Part shown: positions 36,613 through 47,797 of the stretch, piece by piece | Numbering within the stretch: position 1 is the stretch's first letter | How the letters are laid out: every line of letters begins with the position of its first letter | The notes under the pieces: generated by a model | What the model was told of the DNA's origin: nothing | The model's input: only the letters and a program-made list of their open reading frames with translations | The model's database searches: none | Position numbers and translations under genes: made by a program | NCBI RefSeq assembly: GCF_005508865.1 | Contig: NZ_SCOM01000001.1 | Location: forward strand, 1-64,000 | Direction of reading: 5' to 3' | Length of the DNA: 64,000 bases | DNA from: Pseudomonas sp. F(2018) | GTDB lineage: Bacteria; Pseudomonadota; Gammaproteobacteria; Pseudomonadales; Pseudomonadaceae

Positions 36613-37492
36613 GCACCTGCTCTGGCTGCTGTGCGTGGCCCTGCCGGCCGGCGCCCAGGACTGGCTGGCGCTGACGCTCTACCCGGGCGGCGAGCTGTAC
36701 CAGGCCGAGCATCTGCAGCGCCTGGTCGGCGCCACGCAGAACCTGTGGGAAGTGAAGGATGCCCAGGGACGGACGCCGATCCAGTCCCTGGACAGCCTGG
36801 CCAGCACCAACGCCATCGCCGCCCAGGGTGATGACGTGCGCTTCCGTCGGCTGATCGAGACCCGCGAGCTGACGCCCGCGGGCCTCAAGACCCTGGCCGG
36901 CCTGGTCGAGCAGCATCCGCTGCTCGGCCCGCGCCTGGTCACGGCGCAGCACGACGGCACGCACTTCTGGCTGCGCCTGGCGCACCCCTATGCCGAGGCC
37001 GAGAAGGCCGAGCTGCTGCTGAGCTATGCCAAGCGCCTGGCCGCCGACTTCTCTGCCAACTGCCGGGTGGCCGGGGGTGCCCAGGGCGCGCTGCAGGGCT
37101 TCCAGCTCGCCGAATGGACTATGCAGGCCGAGGCCAAGATGCCGCCACGCACCGCCACTCTGCAGGCCCTGCAGCAGCAAGTGGACACGTTGCGCCAGCG
37201 CAGCGAACAGGCCTATTCGGCCGCCGACATCCTGATCTACCTCAAGCGGGTGCTCAACGGCGACGCCAGCCTGCCGGCCAGCGACGACGAAGTGGCGCAG
37301 CTCTACCTGATCGCCGAGAGCCTGCGCAGCCGCGATCTGCAGGACCTGGCGCGGCCCGACTTCCAGCGCCTCAAGCTGGTCGCCCTGGGCCGCGAGCGCG
37401 CCGCCACCCCATCCCTGCCGGGTTACCGGCTGGAGGCCAAGGCCCAGTGGTCATCCACCCCGAACAGCTACCTGACAGTCGACTGTCGTTAA
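36605..37492 (+). CDS. Secreted RND periplasmic-domain homologue without membrane helices
   Basis: The 295-residue protein has a signal peptide (about 1-17, ending AGAQ) and no later membrane segment. Its body resembles the two periplasmic loops of the neighbouring RND transporter. Residues 95-126 (LKTL...HPLLGPRLVTAQHDGTHFWLRL) parallel the transporter's NPLFLDSLVSRDG region. Residues 204-262 (YSAADILIYLKRVL, SLP, AQLYL, LQDLARPDF) parallel its YSPADFVKRL, RLP, AQYYLLY, LFDVVDRRF region (about 564-632). This similarity is my reading by eye. A periplasmic adaptor or cargo-handling role for the exporter is a reasonable guess. It overlaps the RND gene by 8 nt. Confidence 0.75.
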   Translation: MRKHLLWLLCVALPAGAQDWLALTLYPGGELYQAEHLQRLVGATQNLWEVKDAQGRTPIQSLDSLASTNAIAAQGDDVRFRRLIETRELTPAGLKTLAGLVEQHPLLGPRLVTAQHDGTHFWLRLAHPYAEAEKAELLLSYAKRLAADFSANCRVAGGAQGALQGFQLAEWTMQAEAKMPPRTATLQALQQQVDTLRQRSEQAYSAADILIYLKRVLNGDASLPASDDEVAQLYLIAESLRSRDLQDLARPDFQRLKLVALGRERAATPSLPGYRLEAKAQWSSTPNSYLTVDCR

Positions 37493-37503
37493 GGAGTTTT
37501 CCC

Positions 37504-38286
37504 ATGCGTATTTCCCTGATTGCCCTCGGCCTGCTGCTGAGCCTGCCGGCCCTGGCCGAGGCCCTCGACCCCGCCGCCATCATGCGCACCGTGCGCGACC
37601 GCGACGAAGGCCAGGACCGCCGCTCGGAAGTGACCCTGGTGCAGACCATGGCCGACGGCTTCGTCCGTGAGCGCAAGCTGCTGATGCTGGAGAAGGAGTA
37701 CGGCGAGGAGCGCAAGGCCACCCTGTACTTCACCGCGCCCAGCGACACCGCCGGCACCGGCATCCTGATGCACAGCTACGCCGAGGCCGCCGCCCGCGAG
37801 GACGACCAGTGGCTGTATCTGCCGGCCCTGCGCAAGACCCGGCGCATCGCCACCAACTCCAAGGAGGGCCCGTTCCTCGGCACCGACTTTTCCTTCGCCG
37901 ACATCGAGCGCATGCGCGTCGACGACTACCAGTACAAGCTGCTGCGCGAGGAAGAGTTCAAGGGCCGTCCGGTCTACGTGATCGAGGCGCGCACCGCCGA
38001 CGGCCTGGAGAACCCGCGCACCGGTTACAGCCAGCGCCTGGTGTATGTCGACCGCGAGCGCAAGCTGATCCTGCGCGACGAGTTCTTTCGCGGTGGTCGT
38101 CAGATCAAGACCTTCGAGGTGGTGGATGTAGCCGAGGTGGAGGGCTTCTGGACGGTCAACGAGTCGCTGATGAGCAACCTGGTCGAGGGCGGCCAGACCC
38201 GCCTGCTGCGCACCGCCGCCGATTACAACCTGGACCTGGGCGACCAGAACTTCAGCGAGCGCGCTCTGCGCAACGGGATTCGCTGA
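37504..38286 (+). CDS. LolA-like outer-membrane lipoprotein-sorting protein
   Basis: The 260-residue protein has a signal peptide (about 1-18, ending ALAE) and the LolA-like fold pattern found beside RND/MMPL exporters: RSEVTLVQTMADG, WLYLPALRKTRRIA, GPFLGTDFSFADIE, and YVDRERKLILRDEFF. It probably carries a hydrophobic cargo across the periplasm in a lipid-binding barrel. An AAGGAG ribosome site precedes ATG 37504 by 7 nt. Its TGA overlaps the next start (TGATG). It is not the housekeeping LolA, which lacks the WLYLP/GTDFS motifs. Confidence 0.86.
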   Translation: MRISLIALGLLLSLPALAEALDPAAIMRTVRDRDEGQDRRSEVTLVQTMADGFVRERKLLMLEKEYGEERKATLYFTAPSDTAGTGILMHSYAEAAAREDDQWLYLPALRKTRRIATNSKEGPFLGTDFSFADIERMRVDDYQYKLLREEEFKGRPVYVIEARTADGLENPRTGYSQRLVYVDRERKLILRDEFFRGGRQIKTFEVVDVAEVEGFWTVNESLMSNLVEGGQTRLLRTAADYNLDLGDQNFSERALRNGIR

Positions 38287-39491
38287 TGCGTGCACTGTTG
38301 ATTGGCCTGCTCGGCAGTCTGGCCAGCCTGCCCACGCTGGCCGCGACCCTGAGCAGTCGCGGCCACCTGGAAGACAGCTATCACCATGATACCACCGGTG
38401 CCAGCAGCTCCGGCCATCGCGTCGAGGCCTTGCTGGAGAGCCGCGTCAGCGAGGGCAACTGGACCCTCGACAGCGTGCTGCTCGGCCGCTACCGCAGCCA
38501 GTACGACGATGCCGGCGGCAAGCTGGAGGACCGCATGGAGTCCGACCAGGATCTGCGCGAGCTGTACCTGACCTGGGCCGGCGACAACTGGCAATGGCGC
38601 CTCGGCCAGCAGCAGATCGCCTGGGGCCGCGGCGACTACTTCCGCCTGGTCGACGTGCTCAACCCGCTGGACCTGCGCGAGTTCCTGCTGCCCTATATCG
38701 ACGACTACTCCCTCGGCCGGCAGACCCGGCCCATGGCGGTGGTGGAGATCTATGGCGACAGCCTGGAGCAGCAGTTCGTCGCCGCGCCCAAGGCCCAGGA
38801 CACCCGCTACGCCCCGGCCGGCGCCGACTTCGCCATCGCCGGTCGGCCGGAGGGGCTGCCCGAGGACGACGAGCACGAGCGCCCGGATATCGGCTGGCGC
38901 GGCAAGATGCTGGTCGACGGCACCGACCTGGACTTCTACCTGTTCGACGGCCTCAGTCCCGATCCGTTGTATGTGGTGGAGGATAGCCAGTTGGTCGAGC
39001 AGCAGCGCCGGCGCAGCCTGGTCGGCGCCTCGTTCGCCCGCCCGGCTGGCGACTGGGTGGTGCGTGGCGACCTGGTGCACCTGTTCAACGAACCGCTGCA
39101 GACCCCGGAAGGTGCGGAGAACGTGCCCAAGTCGGCGGCGCTGCTCGGCCTCGACCTGACCCGCAACGAATGGACGGTCAACCTGCAGGCCACGGTCAGC
39201 CATCGCCATGGCGCGCCGGACAGCCTGCAGCGCGAGACCGGCTGGGAGGCCTCGGCGGCGGTGCTCAAGGACTGGTCCAAGCAGCGCCTCAACGCCGGCA
39301 TCCTCTGGCTGTACAACCGCGAGGTGCAGAGCAGCCACATGGTCAAGGCCAACCTCGGCTACCGGCCGTGGAACCAGTGGTACCTGGAGACGGGCTACAT
39401 CGCCTTCAGCGGCGGGCAGACCACTCAGTACGGCCAGTTCGACAACCGCGACCGTCTCTATCTGCAGGTGCGTCGCGACTTCAGTCTCTGA
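38286..39491 (+). CDS. DUF1302-like outer-membrane barrel protein
   Basis: The 401-residue protein has a signal peptide (about 1-19, ending LAAT), then alternating beta strands rich in W, Y and L: WRLGQQQIAWGRGDYFRLVD, NPLDLREFLLPYIDD, WVVRGDLVHLF, and a YLQVRRDFSL end. The GQQQIAWGRGD and NPLDLREF motifs are typical of DUF1302-type porin-like proteins found next to RND and LolA-like genes. It would provide the outer-membrane step of the export route. It overlaps the LolA-like gene by one base and ends the six-gene operon. Confidence 0.84.
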   Translation: MRALLIGLLGSLASLPTLAATLSSRGHLEDSYHHDTTGASSSGHRVEALLESRVSEGNWTLDSVLLGRYRSQYDDAGGKLEDRMESDQDLRELYLTWAGDNWQWRLGQQQIAWGRGDYFRLVDVLNPLDLREFLLPYIDDYSLGRQTRPMAVVEIYGDSLEQQFVAAPKAQDTRYAPAGADFAIAGRPEGLPEDDEHERPDIGWRGKMLVDGTDLDFYLFDGLSPDPLYVVEDSQLVEQQRRRSLVGASFARPAGDWVVRGDLVHLFNEPLQTPEGAENVPKSAALLGLDLTRNEWTVNLQATVSHRHGAPDSLQRETGWEASAAVLKDWSKQRLNAGILWLYNREVQSSHMVKANLGYRPWNQWYLETGYIAFSGGQTTQYGQFDNRDRLYLQVRRDFSL

Positions 39492-39601
39492 GTGAGGTGG
39501 GCTTGGATGGTGGCGCGCGGCCGGCGACAATGGCCGCGCGCGCCGGGAACGCCCGGCGTGGTGCACAGTCGAAACGCCCGTCGCCGTCCCGAGGAAAGTC
39601 C

Positions 39602-40354
39602 ATGCGTCCCATCGCCGTTGCCGGCCTGCTGTCTCTCTCGCTGCTGCTGAGCGGGTGCCAGGCAATACTGCTCGCCGCCAAACCCAAGTCGTCGGCGCTG
39701 CCCGTCACCCGTGACGCCTGGGAACACCGCACAGCGGGCTGCGAGGGCAAGGAATGCCCGCTGATCAATATCGACGTGCAGCGCTTCGACGAGCTGCCCG
39801 AGCTGAATGCGCGCATCGAGCAGGAGCTGCTCAAGCTGACCATCGAGCTGCCGGGCGATCCACCGCCAACCTCGCTGCAGGCCTACGAGCGCGATTTCCT
39901 GGCCACGGCCAAGCCGGGCTGGATGAGCTATCTGCAGGCCAAGGTGCTGGAGCAGCATGACCGCCTGGTGGTGATCGAGCTGTCCAGCTACCGCTTCACC
40001 GGCGGCGCCCACGGCATTCCCGGGCGCGCCTACCTCAACTACGACCGCGACAAGGGCCGCCTGCTGAGCCTGGACGACCTGCTGCTGCCGGACGGCGAGA
40101 CCGCCTTCTGGCAGCAGGCCGAACTGGCCCACCAGGCCTGGCTCAAGGCCAACGGCCTGGGCGATGACCTGAAGTACCAGGCCGAGTGGCCCTTCGCCCG
40201 CACCGCCAACGTCGCCCTGCTGCGCGGCTCGGTGATGCTCAAGTACGAGATCGGCCGCATCGCGCCTTACGCCAGCGGCCATCCCGAACTGCGCATTCCC
40301 TATTCGCGCCTCAACGGCATCGTCAAACCCTTCTACTTCCCCGGGCGCGGCTGA
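39602..40354 (+). CDS. RsiV-like (DUF3298) lipoprotein
   Basis: The 250-residue protein has a lipoprotein signal with lipobox LLSGC (C19) and a DUF3298/RsiV-like body: INIDVQRFDELPELNARIEQEL, the SYRFTGGAHGIPGRAYLNYD motif, LSLDDLLLPDG and a YEIGRIAPYASG segment near the end. Homologues include anti-sigma and lysozyme-binding proteins, but no sigma factor gene is adjacent. It starts 110 nt after the barrel gene with its own GAGGAAAG site. Its stop abuts the cytX stop on the other strand. Confidence 0.8.
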   Translation: MRPIAVAGLLSLSLLLSGCQAILLAAKPKSSALPVTRDAWEHRTAGCEGKECPLINIDVQRFDELPELNARIEQELLKLTIELPGDPPPTSLQAYERDFLATAKPGWMSYLQAKVLEQHDRLVVIELSSYRFTGGAHGIPGRAYLNYDRDKGRLLSLDDLLLPDGETAFWQQAELAHQAWLKANGLGDDLKYQAEWPFARTANVALLRGSVMLKYEIGRIAPYASGHPELRIPYSRLNGIVKPFYFPGRG

Positions 40355-41623
40355 TCAGCCACGCCCGGCCAGCTTGCCCAGCAGCAGTTGCAGGACGGCG
40401 GCCAGGCCCAGTGCCGGCAGGGTGGCGCCGACGGCGGGGTAGAAGTTCACCAGCACATGGAAGGTGGCCACGCCGCAGGCCCAGGCCAGCAGGCTGTCCC
40501 AGCGCAGCAGCGGTACGCTGCTCGGCACTTGGCGGCGGCGCAGGACGAAGTGGTCCATCAGCACCACGCCGAACAGCGGGGCGAACACCGAGCCGATCAG
40601 CAGCAGGAAGTGCTCGTACTGCGCCAGCGGGGCGAACCAGGCGATCAGGGTGCACAGCACGCCGATGGCCAGGGCCAGGTGCTCGACCTTGAACGGCAGC
40701 AGGGTGCCGCTGGACACAGCGGCCGAGTGGATGTCGGCGAAGGCCTTCTCCGACTCGTCGAGCAGGATCAGCAGCAGCGGGATACCCAGGCCGGCGCCGG
40801 CCAGGGCCAGCAGCAGGCTGTTGGCCTCGTCCGGTGCGGCGAACGCCAGGGTGTAGGCCACGCCCAGGCTCATCAGCCACAGGCAGCCGACGAAGAAGCC
40901 CAGCGCCGCGCCGGCGAACACGCCGCTTGCGCGCTTGCCGAAGCGTGAGTAGTCGGCGATCAGTGGCAGCCACGACAGCGGCATGGCGATGGCCAGGTCG
41001 AAGCCCAGGGCGAAACTCATCGAGCCGTCGCCCGGGCGCGCCCACAGCGCGGCCAGGTCGGCCTTGGCGAACAGGTTCCAGGTCAGCCAGGCGCATGCGC
41101 CGAGCAGCAGCCAGATGCCCCACTGGCGCAGCACGCGGCGGACGAAGGCCAGCGGCCCGGCCACTGCCAGCAGGGTGGCCAGGGCGCCGAAGAGCAGGGT
41201 CCACAGTGTGGCGTTGGTCCAGGCGCTGCCTTCGCCGAGGAACTTGCCGGCCAGCAGGCTGGCGGCATCGCGCATGACGATGATCTCGAACGCGCCCCAG
41301 CCGATCAGCTGCAGCAGGTTGAGCAGCGCCGGCAGGGTCGCGCCGTGACGGCCGAGGCTCAGGCGCAGGGCGGCCATCGAGGCCATGCCGGTGTCGCTGC
41401 CGATCACCCCGACCGCGCCGAGCAGCAGGGCGCCGAGGCCGACGCCGAGGACCAGCGCCAGCAGCGAGCCGGCCAGACCCAGGCCGGGGGCGAGCAGGGC
41501 GCCGGCCTGCAGCACCATCAGGCCCATGCCGAGGGAGAACCACAGCACGAGCAGGTCGCGGGCACCGAAGGCGCGATCGGTCAGCGGCACGGCGAGGTTG
41601 GGGGAATAGTTGGGCGTGTTCAC
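40355..41623 (-). CDS. cytX: Hydroxymethylpyrimidine transporter CytX (NCS1 family)
   Basis: The 422-residue protein has about twelve hydrophobic segments and resembles cytosine/purine permeases (NCS1): GARDLLVLWFSLGMGL near the start, LLQLIGWGAFEIIVM in the middle, PLSWLPLIADYSRFGK and LDESEKAFADIHSAAVS later. From memory, the CytX subgroup is assigned to uptake of the thiamine precursor HMP because it clusters with thiamine genes and TPP riboswitches. It follows thiC by 67 nt and begins with GTG 41623, so it probably shares the thiC transcript and TPP control. Confidence 0.85.
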   Translation of the reverse strand: MNTPNYSPNLAVPLTDRAFGARDLLVLWFSLGMGLMVLQAGALLAPGLGLAGSLLALVLGVGLGALLLGAVGVIGSDTGMASMAALRLSLGRHGATLPALLNLLQLIGWGAFEIIVMRDAASLLAGKFLGEGSAWTNATLWTLLFGALATLLAVAGPLAFVRRVLRQWGIWLLLGACAWLTWNLFAKADLAALWARPGDGSMSFALGFDLAIAMPLSWLPLIADYSRFGKRASGVFAGAALGFFVGCLWLMSLGVAYTLAFAAPDEANSLLLALAGAGLGIPLLLILLDESEKAFADIHSAAVSSGTLLPFKVEHLALAIGVLCTLIAWFAPLAQYEHFLLLIGSVFAPLFGVVLMDHFVLRRRQVPSSVPLLRWDSLLAWACGVATFHVLVNFYPAVGATLPALGLAAVLQLLLGKLAGRG

Positions 41624-41654
41624 TTCGTTATTGTTCTCTGCAGGGGAATGAACA

Positions 41655-41675
41655 GCCCCGCGAACTGCGCGGGGC
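41655..41675 (-). other. Hairpin in the thiC-cytX gap
   Basis: GCCCCGCG (41655-41662) pairs perfectly with CGCGGGGC (41668-41675). No T-run follows on the minus strand, so it may act as an RNA processing or stability element or a weak attenuator between thiC and cytX. Confidence 0.45.
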
Positions 41676-41690
41676 CTGGCGAGGGCAGGC

Positions 41691-43756
<2,066 letters not shown>

Positions 43757-43864
43757 AACTGCCGGCAGTCTAATCAAGCTCGCCGCCGGACAACAGCCCA
43801 TGGTGATTGTGCCCGCGGTATTTCGTCGGGAATCCGCAACCTGGGCTATATAGCGTTGGCATTG

Positions 43865-43893
43865 TTGCGACGAAGAAACAAAGCTTGTCGCAA
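43865..43893. repeat. Imperfect palindrome upstream of the TolC-family gene
   Basis: TTGCGAC (43865-43871) and GTCGCAA (43887-43893) are perfect complements; AAG (43873-43875) and CTT (43884-43886) extend the arms with one bulged G. It lies about 90 nt before the tolC-family start in the divergent thiC/tolC region. It may be an operator or a leader hairpin. Confidence 0.55.
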
Positions 43894-43980
43894 ACCGGCC
43901 CGCCGTTGCGCTGCGCTCGCCTTGACCGCCGCCTGCGGCAGCCTTAGCCTTGCCCGATTCCCCCGCATCTAGGACTGATC

Positions 43981-45423
43981 ATGCTACGCAGACTCTCTCT
44001 GGCGCTCGCGGTAGCAGCTGCCACCTCTGGAATGGCCTGGGCCGAAGACGCTCCCCTGGCGACCAAGACCGATCTGGTCACCGTCTACAACGAGGCGGTG
44101 AAGAACAACGCCGACCTGGCCGCCGCCCGCGCCAACTACGCGGCGATCAGCGAAGTGGTGCCCCAGGCCCGCGCCGGCCTGCTGCCGAACCTGTCCGCCG
44201 GCGCCGATGCGATGAACACCGATACCGACGTCGACACCCGCTCCGGCAATGTCGACAGCTCGCGCAGCGGCCTGTCCTACCGCGCCAGTCTGAGCCAGCC
44301 GCTGTTCCGTGCCGATCGCTGGTTCCAGTTCCAGGCGGCCAAGGCCACCGACCAGCAATACGCCCTGCAGCTCTCCGCCACCGAGCAGAACCTGATCCTG
44401 CAGAGCGCCGAAACCTACTTCGCCGTGCTACGCGCCCAGGACACCCTGGCCTCGACCAAGGCCGAGGAAGCGGCGTTCAAGCGTCAGCTGGACCAGGCCA
44501 ACGAGCGCTTCGACGTGGGCCTGTCGGACAAGACCGACGTGCTGGAAGCCCAGGCCGGTTACGACACCGCCCGCGCCAACCGCATTCTCGCCGAGCGTTC
44601 GGTGGATGACGCGTTCCAGGCACTGGTCACCCTGACCAACCGCGAGTACGCCTCCATCGAGGGCATTCTGCACACCCTGCCGGTGCTGGAGCCGACGCCG
44701 AACGATGCCAAGGCCTGGGTCGATACCGCCGCCCAGCAGAACCTCAACCTGCAGGCCAGCAACTATGCGGTGAACGCCGCCGAAGAGACCCTGCGCCAGA
44801 ACAAGGCCGGCCATGCTCCGACCCTGGACGCCGTGGCCCAGTACCAGAAGGGCGACAACGACTCCCTCGGCTTCACCAACAACGACCTGGCCTCGCCCTA
44901 TGACGGCGATGCCGAGCAGACCAGCATCGGCCTGCAGCTGAACATCCCGATCTACAGCGGCGGCCTGACCAGCTCCCAGGTGCGTGAGGCCTATCATCGC
45001 CTGAGTCAGAGCGAGCAGGAGCGCGAGAGCCTGCGCCGCCAGGTGGTGGAGAACACCCGCAACCTGCACCGCGCGGTGAACACCGACGTGGAAACCGTGC
45101 AGGCGCGCAAGCAGTCGATCATCTCCAACCAGAGCGCCCTGGAAGCCACCGAGATCGGCTACCAGGTCGGTACCCGCAACATCGTCGACGTGCTCGATGC
45201 CCAGCGTCAGTTGTACGGTTCGGTGCGCAACTACAACAACGCGCGCTACGACTACATCCTCAACAACCTGCGCCTGAAGCAGGCCGCCGGCACCCTGGCG
45301 CCGACCGACCTGGATGCCCTGTCGGGCTTCCTCAAGCCGGACTACAACCCGGACCAGGACTTCCTGCCGCCGGATCTGGCCAAGGCCGCGGAAGCCCAGC
45401 TCAAGGGCGATCCGGAGTACTGA
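43981..45423 (+). CDS. tolC: TolC-family outer-membrane efflux protein
   Basis: TolC proteins form the trimeric outer-membrane channel for RND, MFS and type I systems. The 480-residue protein has a signal peptide (about 1-21, ending AWAE) and the duplicated helical/barrel repeat: [58 protein letters not shown] and [17 protein letters not shown]. In E. coli tolC is adjacent to nudF; here about 14 kb lies between them. A strong terminator follows. It could serve the RND exporter cluster, but no direct evidence links them. Confidence 0.93.
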   Translation: MLRRLSLALAVAAATSGMAWAEDAPLATKTDLVTVYNEAVKNNADLAAARANYAAISEVVPQARAGLLPNLSAGADAMNTDTDVDTRSGNVDSSRSGLSYRASLSQPLFRADRWFQFQAAKATDQQYALQLSATEQNLILQSAETYFAVLRAQDTLASTKAEEAAFKRQLDQANERFDVGLSDKTDVLEAQAGYDTARANRILAERSVDDAFQALVTLTNREYASIEGILHTLPVLEPTPNDAKAWVDTAAQQNLNLQASNYAVNAAEETLRQNKAGHAPTLDAVAQYQKGDNDSLGFTNNDLASPYDGDAEQTSIGLQLNIPIYSGGLTSSQVREAYHRLSQSEQERESLRRQVVENTRNLHRAVNTDVETVQARKQSIISNQSALEATEIGYQVGTRNIVDVLDAQRQLYGSVRNYNNARYDYILNNLRLKQAAGTLAPTDLDALSGFLKPDYNPDQDFLPPDLAKAAEAQLKGDPEY

Positions 45424-45438
45424 GTCAGTCGCAAGAGC

Positions 45439-45467
45439 AAAACCCCGCGCCGAGCGGGGTTTTTTTT
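45439..45467 (+). terminator. Intrinsic terminator after tolC
   Basis: AACCCCGC (45441-45448) pairs with GCGGGGTT (45454-45461), followed by a run of T to 45467, 15 nt after the tolC stop. It is a textbook intrinsic terminator. Confidence 0.93.
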
Positions 45468-45562
45468 ATGCTGGCATTTGGCCTATACCTTGCTTTGGCT
45501 ACAGCTTTGCTGAATGCGGCCGATGCACAGGCATAGGTCGCCTGACCGGAAGGAGTTTCGTT

Positions 45563-47497
45563 GTGTCCGTTCTGTTCTCGCTGTTGCGCAGCCGCCTGCT
45601 GCGTCCTGTCTTTATTGCCCTCGGCCTGGCCATGCTGGCGCAGGTAGGGCTGGCCGTCTGGCTGACCCGCGCCACCGTGGACGAGCTGGTCAACGACCTG
45701 ACCCAACGCCTGGGTGGCGAGAGCCAGCGCCTGGCCGGCGAGCTGGGCAGCGCCGAGGAAGAGATGCGCGCCGGCCTGGCCGCGCTCTCCACCAATACCC
45801 GCGAGCGCCTCTCCGGCGGTCTCTCCAGCCAGCTCAAGGACGAACAGGCGCAGCTGCGCAAGGTGCTGGAGGAGAACCTCAAGCAGTCCGGCAATTCCAT
45901 CGCCCAGATGCTCGCCGGTGTGGCGCCCAAGGCCATCTGGGACAACGACGCCCCGGCACTGACCGCCCTGACCCGCATCGTCCAGCGCGACCCGGCGGTG
46001 CTCTTCGCGGTGTTCTATGACGCCCAGGGCCAGCGCCTGACGCGCAACTTCAACCGCAGCAGCCCGCGGGTGCGCGAGCTGGTGGCGGCCGGGCAGGGCG
46101 ACGGCGCCCTGGCCAAGCTGGTCGACGCGGCGTCCCGCGACCCCAAGGTGCACCTGGTCGAGGTGGATATCAATCCGATGGGCGCCTCCATCGGCAAGGT
46201 CCAGCTGGGCATGTCGCTGGATGGCGTGGAGCAGGAGCTGACTGCCTTGGACGCGCGCTTCGCCACCTTGGTCGGTAGCGCCGGCGAGCTGGTCGACAAG
46301 AGCCTGTCCGGCGCCGCCCAAGAGAGTACCCAGGCCCTGCAGCAGCGCCTGCAGCTGGCCGAACAGGCCACCGCCGACATGGCCCGCAATGGCAGCGAGA
46401 CCGTGCAGCAGGCCGCCGAGAGTCTGCGTTGGCGCATCGCCAGCGGTCTGCTGGTGGTCGGCCTGCTGACCCTGGCGGTGGTCGCGCTGGTGCTCGGCTG
46501 GCGTGTGCTCAGTCGCCTGCAGCTGCTGATCGCGGCGCTCAAGGACCTGGCCGCCGGCGAAGGCGACCTGACCCGCCGGGTGCAGCTGGACAGCAATGAC
46601 GAGGTCGGTGAGATGGCCGATGCGGTCAATCGTTTCATCGCCAAGCTGCAGCCCATCGTGCGCGAGGCTGGCGAGGTGGCGCAGCGCACCGGCGAAGAGA
46701 TCCGCAGCCTAGCCCAGCGCAGCGCGGCGGCAGAGGCCGCGGCCGGGCGCCAGCGCGACGAGGTGGCCGGCAGCCTGCAGGCTCTGGAGGAGATGGCAGC
46801 GGCGGCCCAGGCCGAGAGCCAGGCCATGCACGACGCCCAGCAGCGCGTGGCGGCCATCCGTCAGGCGGCCCATGAGAATGCGGCCATCGCGGCCAAGGTC
46901 GGTGCCTTGATCGAGGCGCTGGTGGCGCGGGTGGACAATGGTTCGGCGGTGATCGAGAAGCTGGCCAAGCAGAGCGAGCAGATCGAGGTGGTACTGACGG
47001 TGATCCAGTCCATCGCCGAGCAGACCAACCTGCTGGCCCTGAACGCGGCCATCGAGGCGGCGCGGGCGGGGGAGAGCGGTCGTGGCTTTGCCGTGGTGGC
47101 CGACGAAGTGCGCGCCCTGGCCAGCAAGACCCAGCAGTCCACCGGCGACATCCAGGCGCATATCGCCGCCCTGCAGCAGGGCGCCCGCGAGGCGGTGGCG
47201 GTGATCGGTCAGGCCGGTGGCCAGGCGGCCGAAGGTCTCAAGGCGCTGCGCGACAGTGCGCGCCTGCAGCAGTCGGTGCAGGCCTCGGTGGATGAGGTAC
47301 ACGACGCCATCGACACCGCTACCCGATCCGCCGCCCATCAGGCCGATGGCGCGTCGGCGGTGCGTGGTCGGGTCGAGGTGATCCACAGCGAGGCCCAGCG
47401 TGCGGCCAAGGCGGTCAGCGAGACGGCTGCCAGTGGGCGCGTGGTGGACGGCCTGGTGGCTCAGCTGCGGGCGAGCTTCGCTCAGTTCAAGGTCTGA
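45563..47497 (+). CDS. Methyl-accepting chemotaxis protein
   Basis: The 644-residue chemoreceptor has TM1 (about 14-34), a helical periplasmic sensor region (about 35-285), TM2 (about 293-313), a HAMP domain and a cytoplasmic signalling domain with the highly conserved hairpin tip ([19 protein letters not shown] and [14 protein letters not shown]). The sensor domain contains an internal alanine/glutamine-rich coiled coil rather than a recognisable dCache or 4HB fold. GTG 45563 has AAGGAG 7 nt upstream. The ligand is unknown. No CheB/R-binding pentapeptide is seen at the C-terminus. Confidence 0.92.
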   Translation: MSVLFSLLRSRLLRPVFIALGLAMLAQVGLAVWLTRATVDELVNDLTQRLGGESQRLAGELGSAEEEMRAGLAALSTNTRERLSGGLSSQLKDEQAQLRKVLEENLKQSGNSIAQMLAGVAPKAIWDNDAPALTALTRIVQRDPAVLFAVFYDAQGQRLTRNFNRSSPRVRELVAAGQGDGALAKLVDAASRDPKVHLVEVDINPMGASIGKVQLGMSLDGVEQELTALDARFATLVGSAGELVDKSLSGAAQESTQALQQRLQLAEQATADMARNGSETVQQAAESLRWRIASGLLVVGLLTLAVVALVLGWRVLSRLQLLIAALKDLAAGEGDLTRRVQLDSNDEVGEMADAVNRFIAKLQPIVREAGEVAQRTGEEIRSLAQRSAAAEAAAGRQRDEVAGSLQALEEMAAAAQAESQAMHDAQQRVAAIRQAAHENAAIAAKVGALIEALVARVDNGSAVIEKLAKQSEQIEVVLTVIQSIAEQTNLLALNAAIEAARAGESGRGFAVVADEVRALASKTQQSTGDIQAHIAALQQGAREAVAVIGQAGGQAAEGLKALRDSARLQQSVQASVDEVHDAIDTATRSAAHQADGASAVRGRVEVIHSEAQRAAKAVSETAASGRVVDGLVAQLRASFAQFKV

Positions 47498-47510
47498 CGG
47501 GATGGCCGTG

Positions 47511-47535
47511 GGAGTGGCCCGGACCGGGCCGCTCC
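47511..47535. other. GC-rich hairpin after the chemoreceptor gene
   Basis: GGAGTGGCCC (47511-47520) pairs with GGGCCGCTCC (47526-47535) including one G-T pair. No T-run follows. It lies 13 nt after the chemoreceptor stop, between it and the convergent tRNA terminator, and may assist termination. Confidence 0.5.
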
Positions 47536-47558
47536 TGCTGCGTAGATTTGCGGGAGCC

Positions 47559-47591
47559 AGAAAAGACAAAACCGAGCCATTGGCTCGGTTC
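47559..47591 (-). terminator. Terminator after the downstream tRNA-Leu
   Basis: AACCGAGCCA (47570-47579) pairs with TGGCTCGGTT (47582-47591). On the minus strand a T-rich tract (TTTTGTCTTTTCT) follows. It ends the tRNA-Leu transcript, and a near copy lies between the two tRNA genes. Confidence 0.82.
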
Positions 47592-47604
47592 TGTTTTGAA
47601 GAGT

Positions 47605-47691
47605 GGTGCCCAGGAGAAGACTCGAACTTCCACGGTGTTGCCACCGCTAGGACCTGAACCTAGTGCGTCTACCAATTCCGCCACCTGGGCA
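47605..47691 (-). tRNA. tRNA-Leu (CAG), copy 2
   Basis: On the minus strand this 87-nt gene begins GCCCAGG and ends CCTGGGC plus A and an encoded CCA. The anticodon stem CTAGG/CCTAG carries anticodon CAG (47655-47657). A long variable arm (CGGTGGCAACACCG) and the T arm GTTCGAGTC are present, as expected for tRNA-Leu. It is identical to the copy at 47798-47884. Confidence 0.97.
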
Positions 47692-47765
47692 CATTGCGAC
47701 GATCGCTCGCCGACTTTTTGCAGCATTCACCGTTTTCGCGGTACGGAAGCTGCTCCGTTAAAAGC

Positions 47766-47790
47766 GAAACCGAGCCATCGGCTCGGTTTC
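47766..47790 (-). terminator. Terminator-like hairpin between the two tRNA-Leu genes
   Basis: GAAACCGAGCC (47766-47776) pairs with GGCTCGGTTTC (47780-47790). It closely resembles the terminator at 47570-47591, consistent with duplication of a tRNA-plus-terminator unit. The T-tract on the minus strand is short and interrupted, so some read-through into the second tRNA is likely. Confidence 0.55.
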
Positions 47791-47797
47791 TGAAGAG

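Noticed and set aside
31119..39491. Aryl polyene or ordinary fatty-acid degradation cluster
   Set aside because: No ketosynthase, acyl carrier protein, thiolase or hydratase genes are present, so neither pathway fits despite the MMPL and LolA-like export genes.
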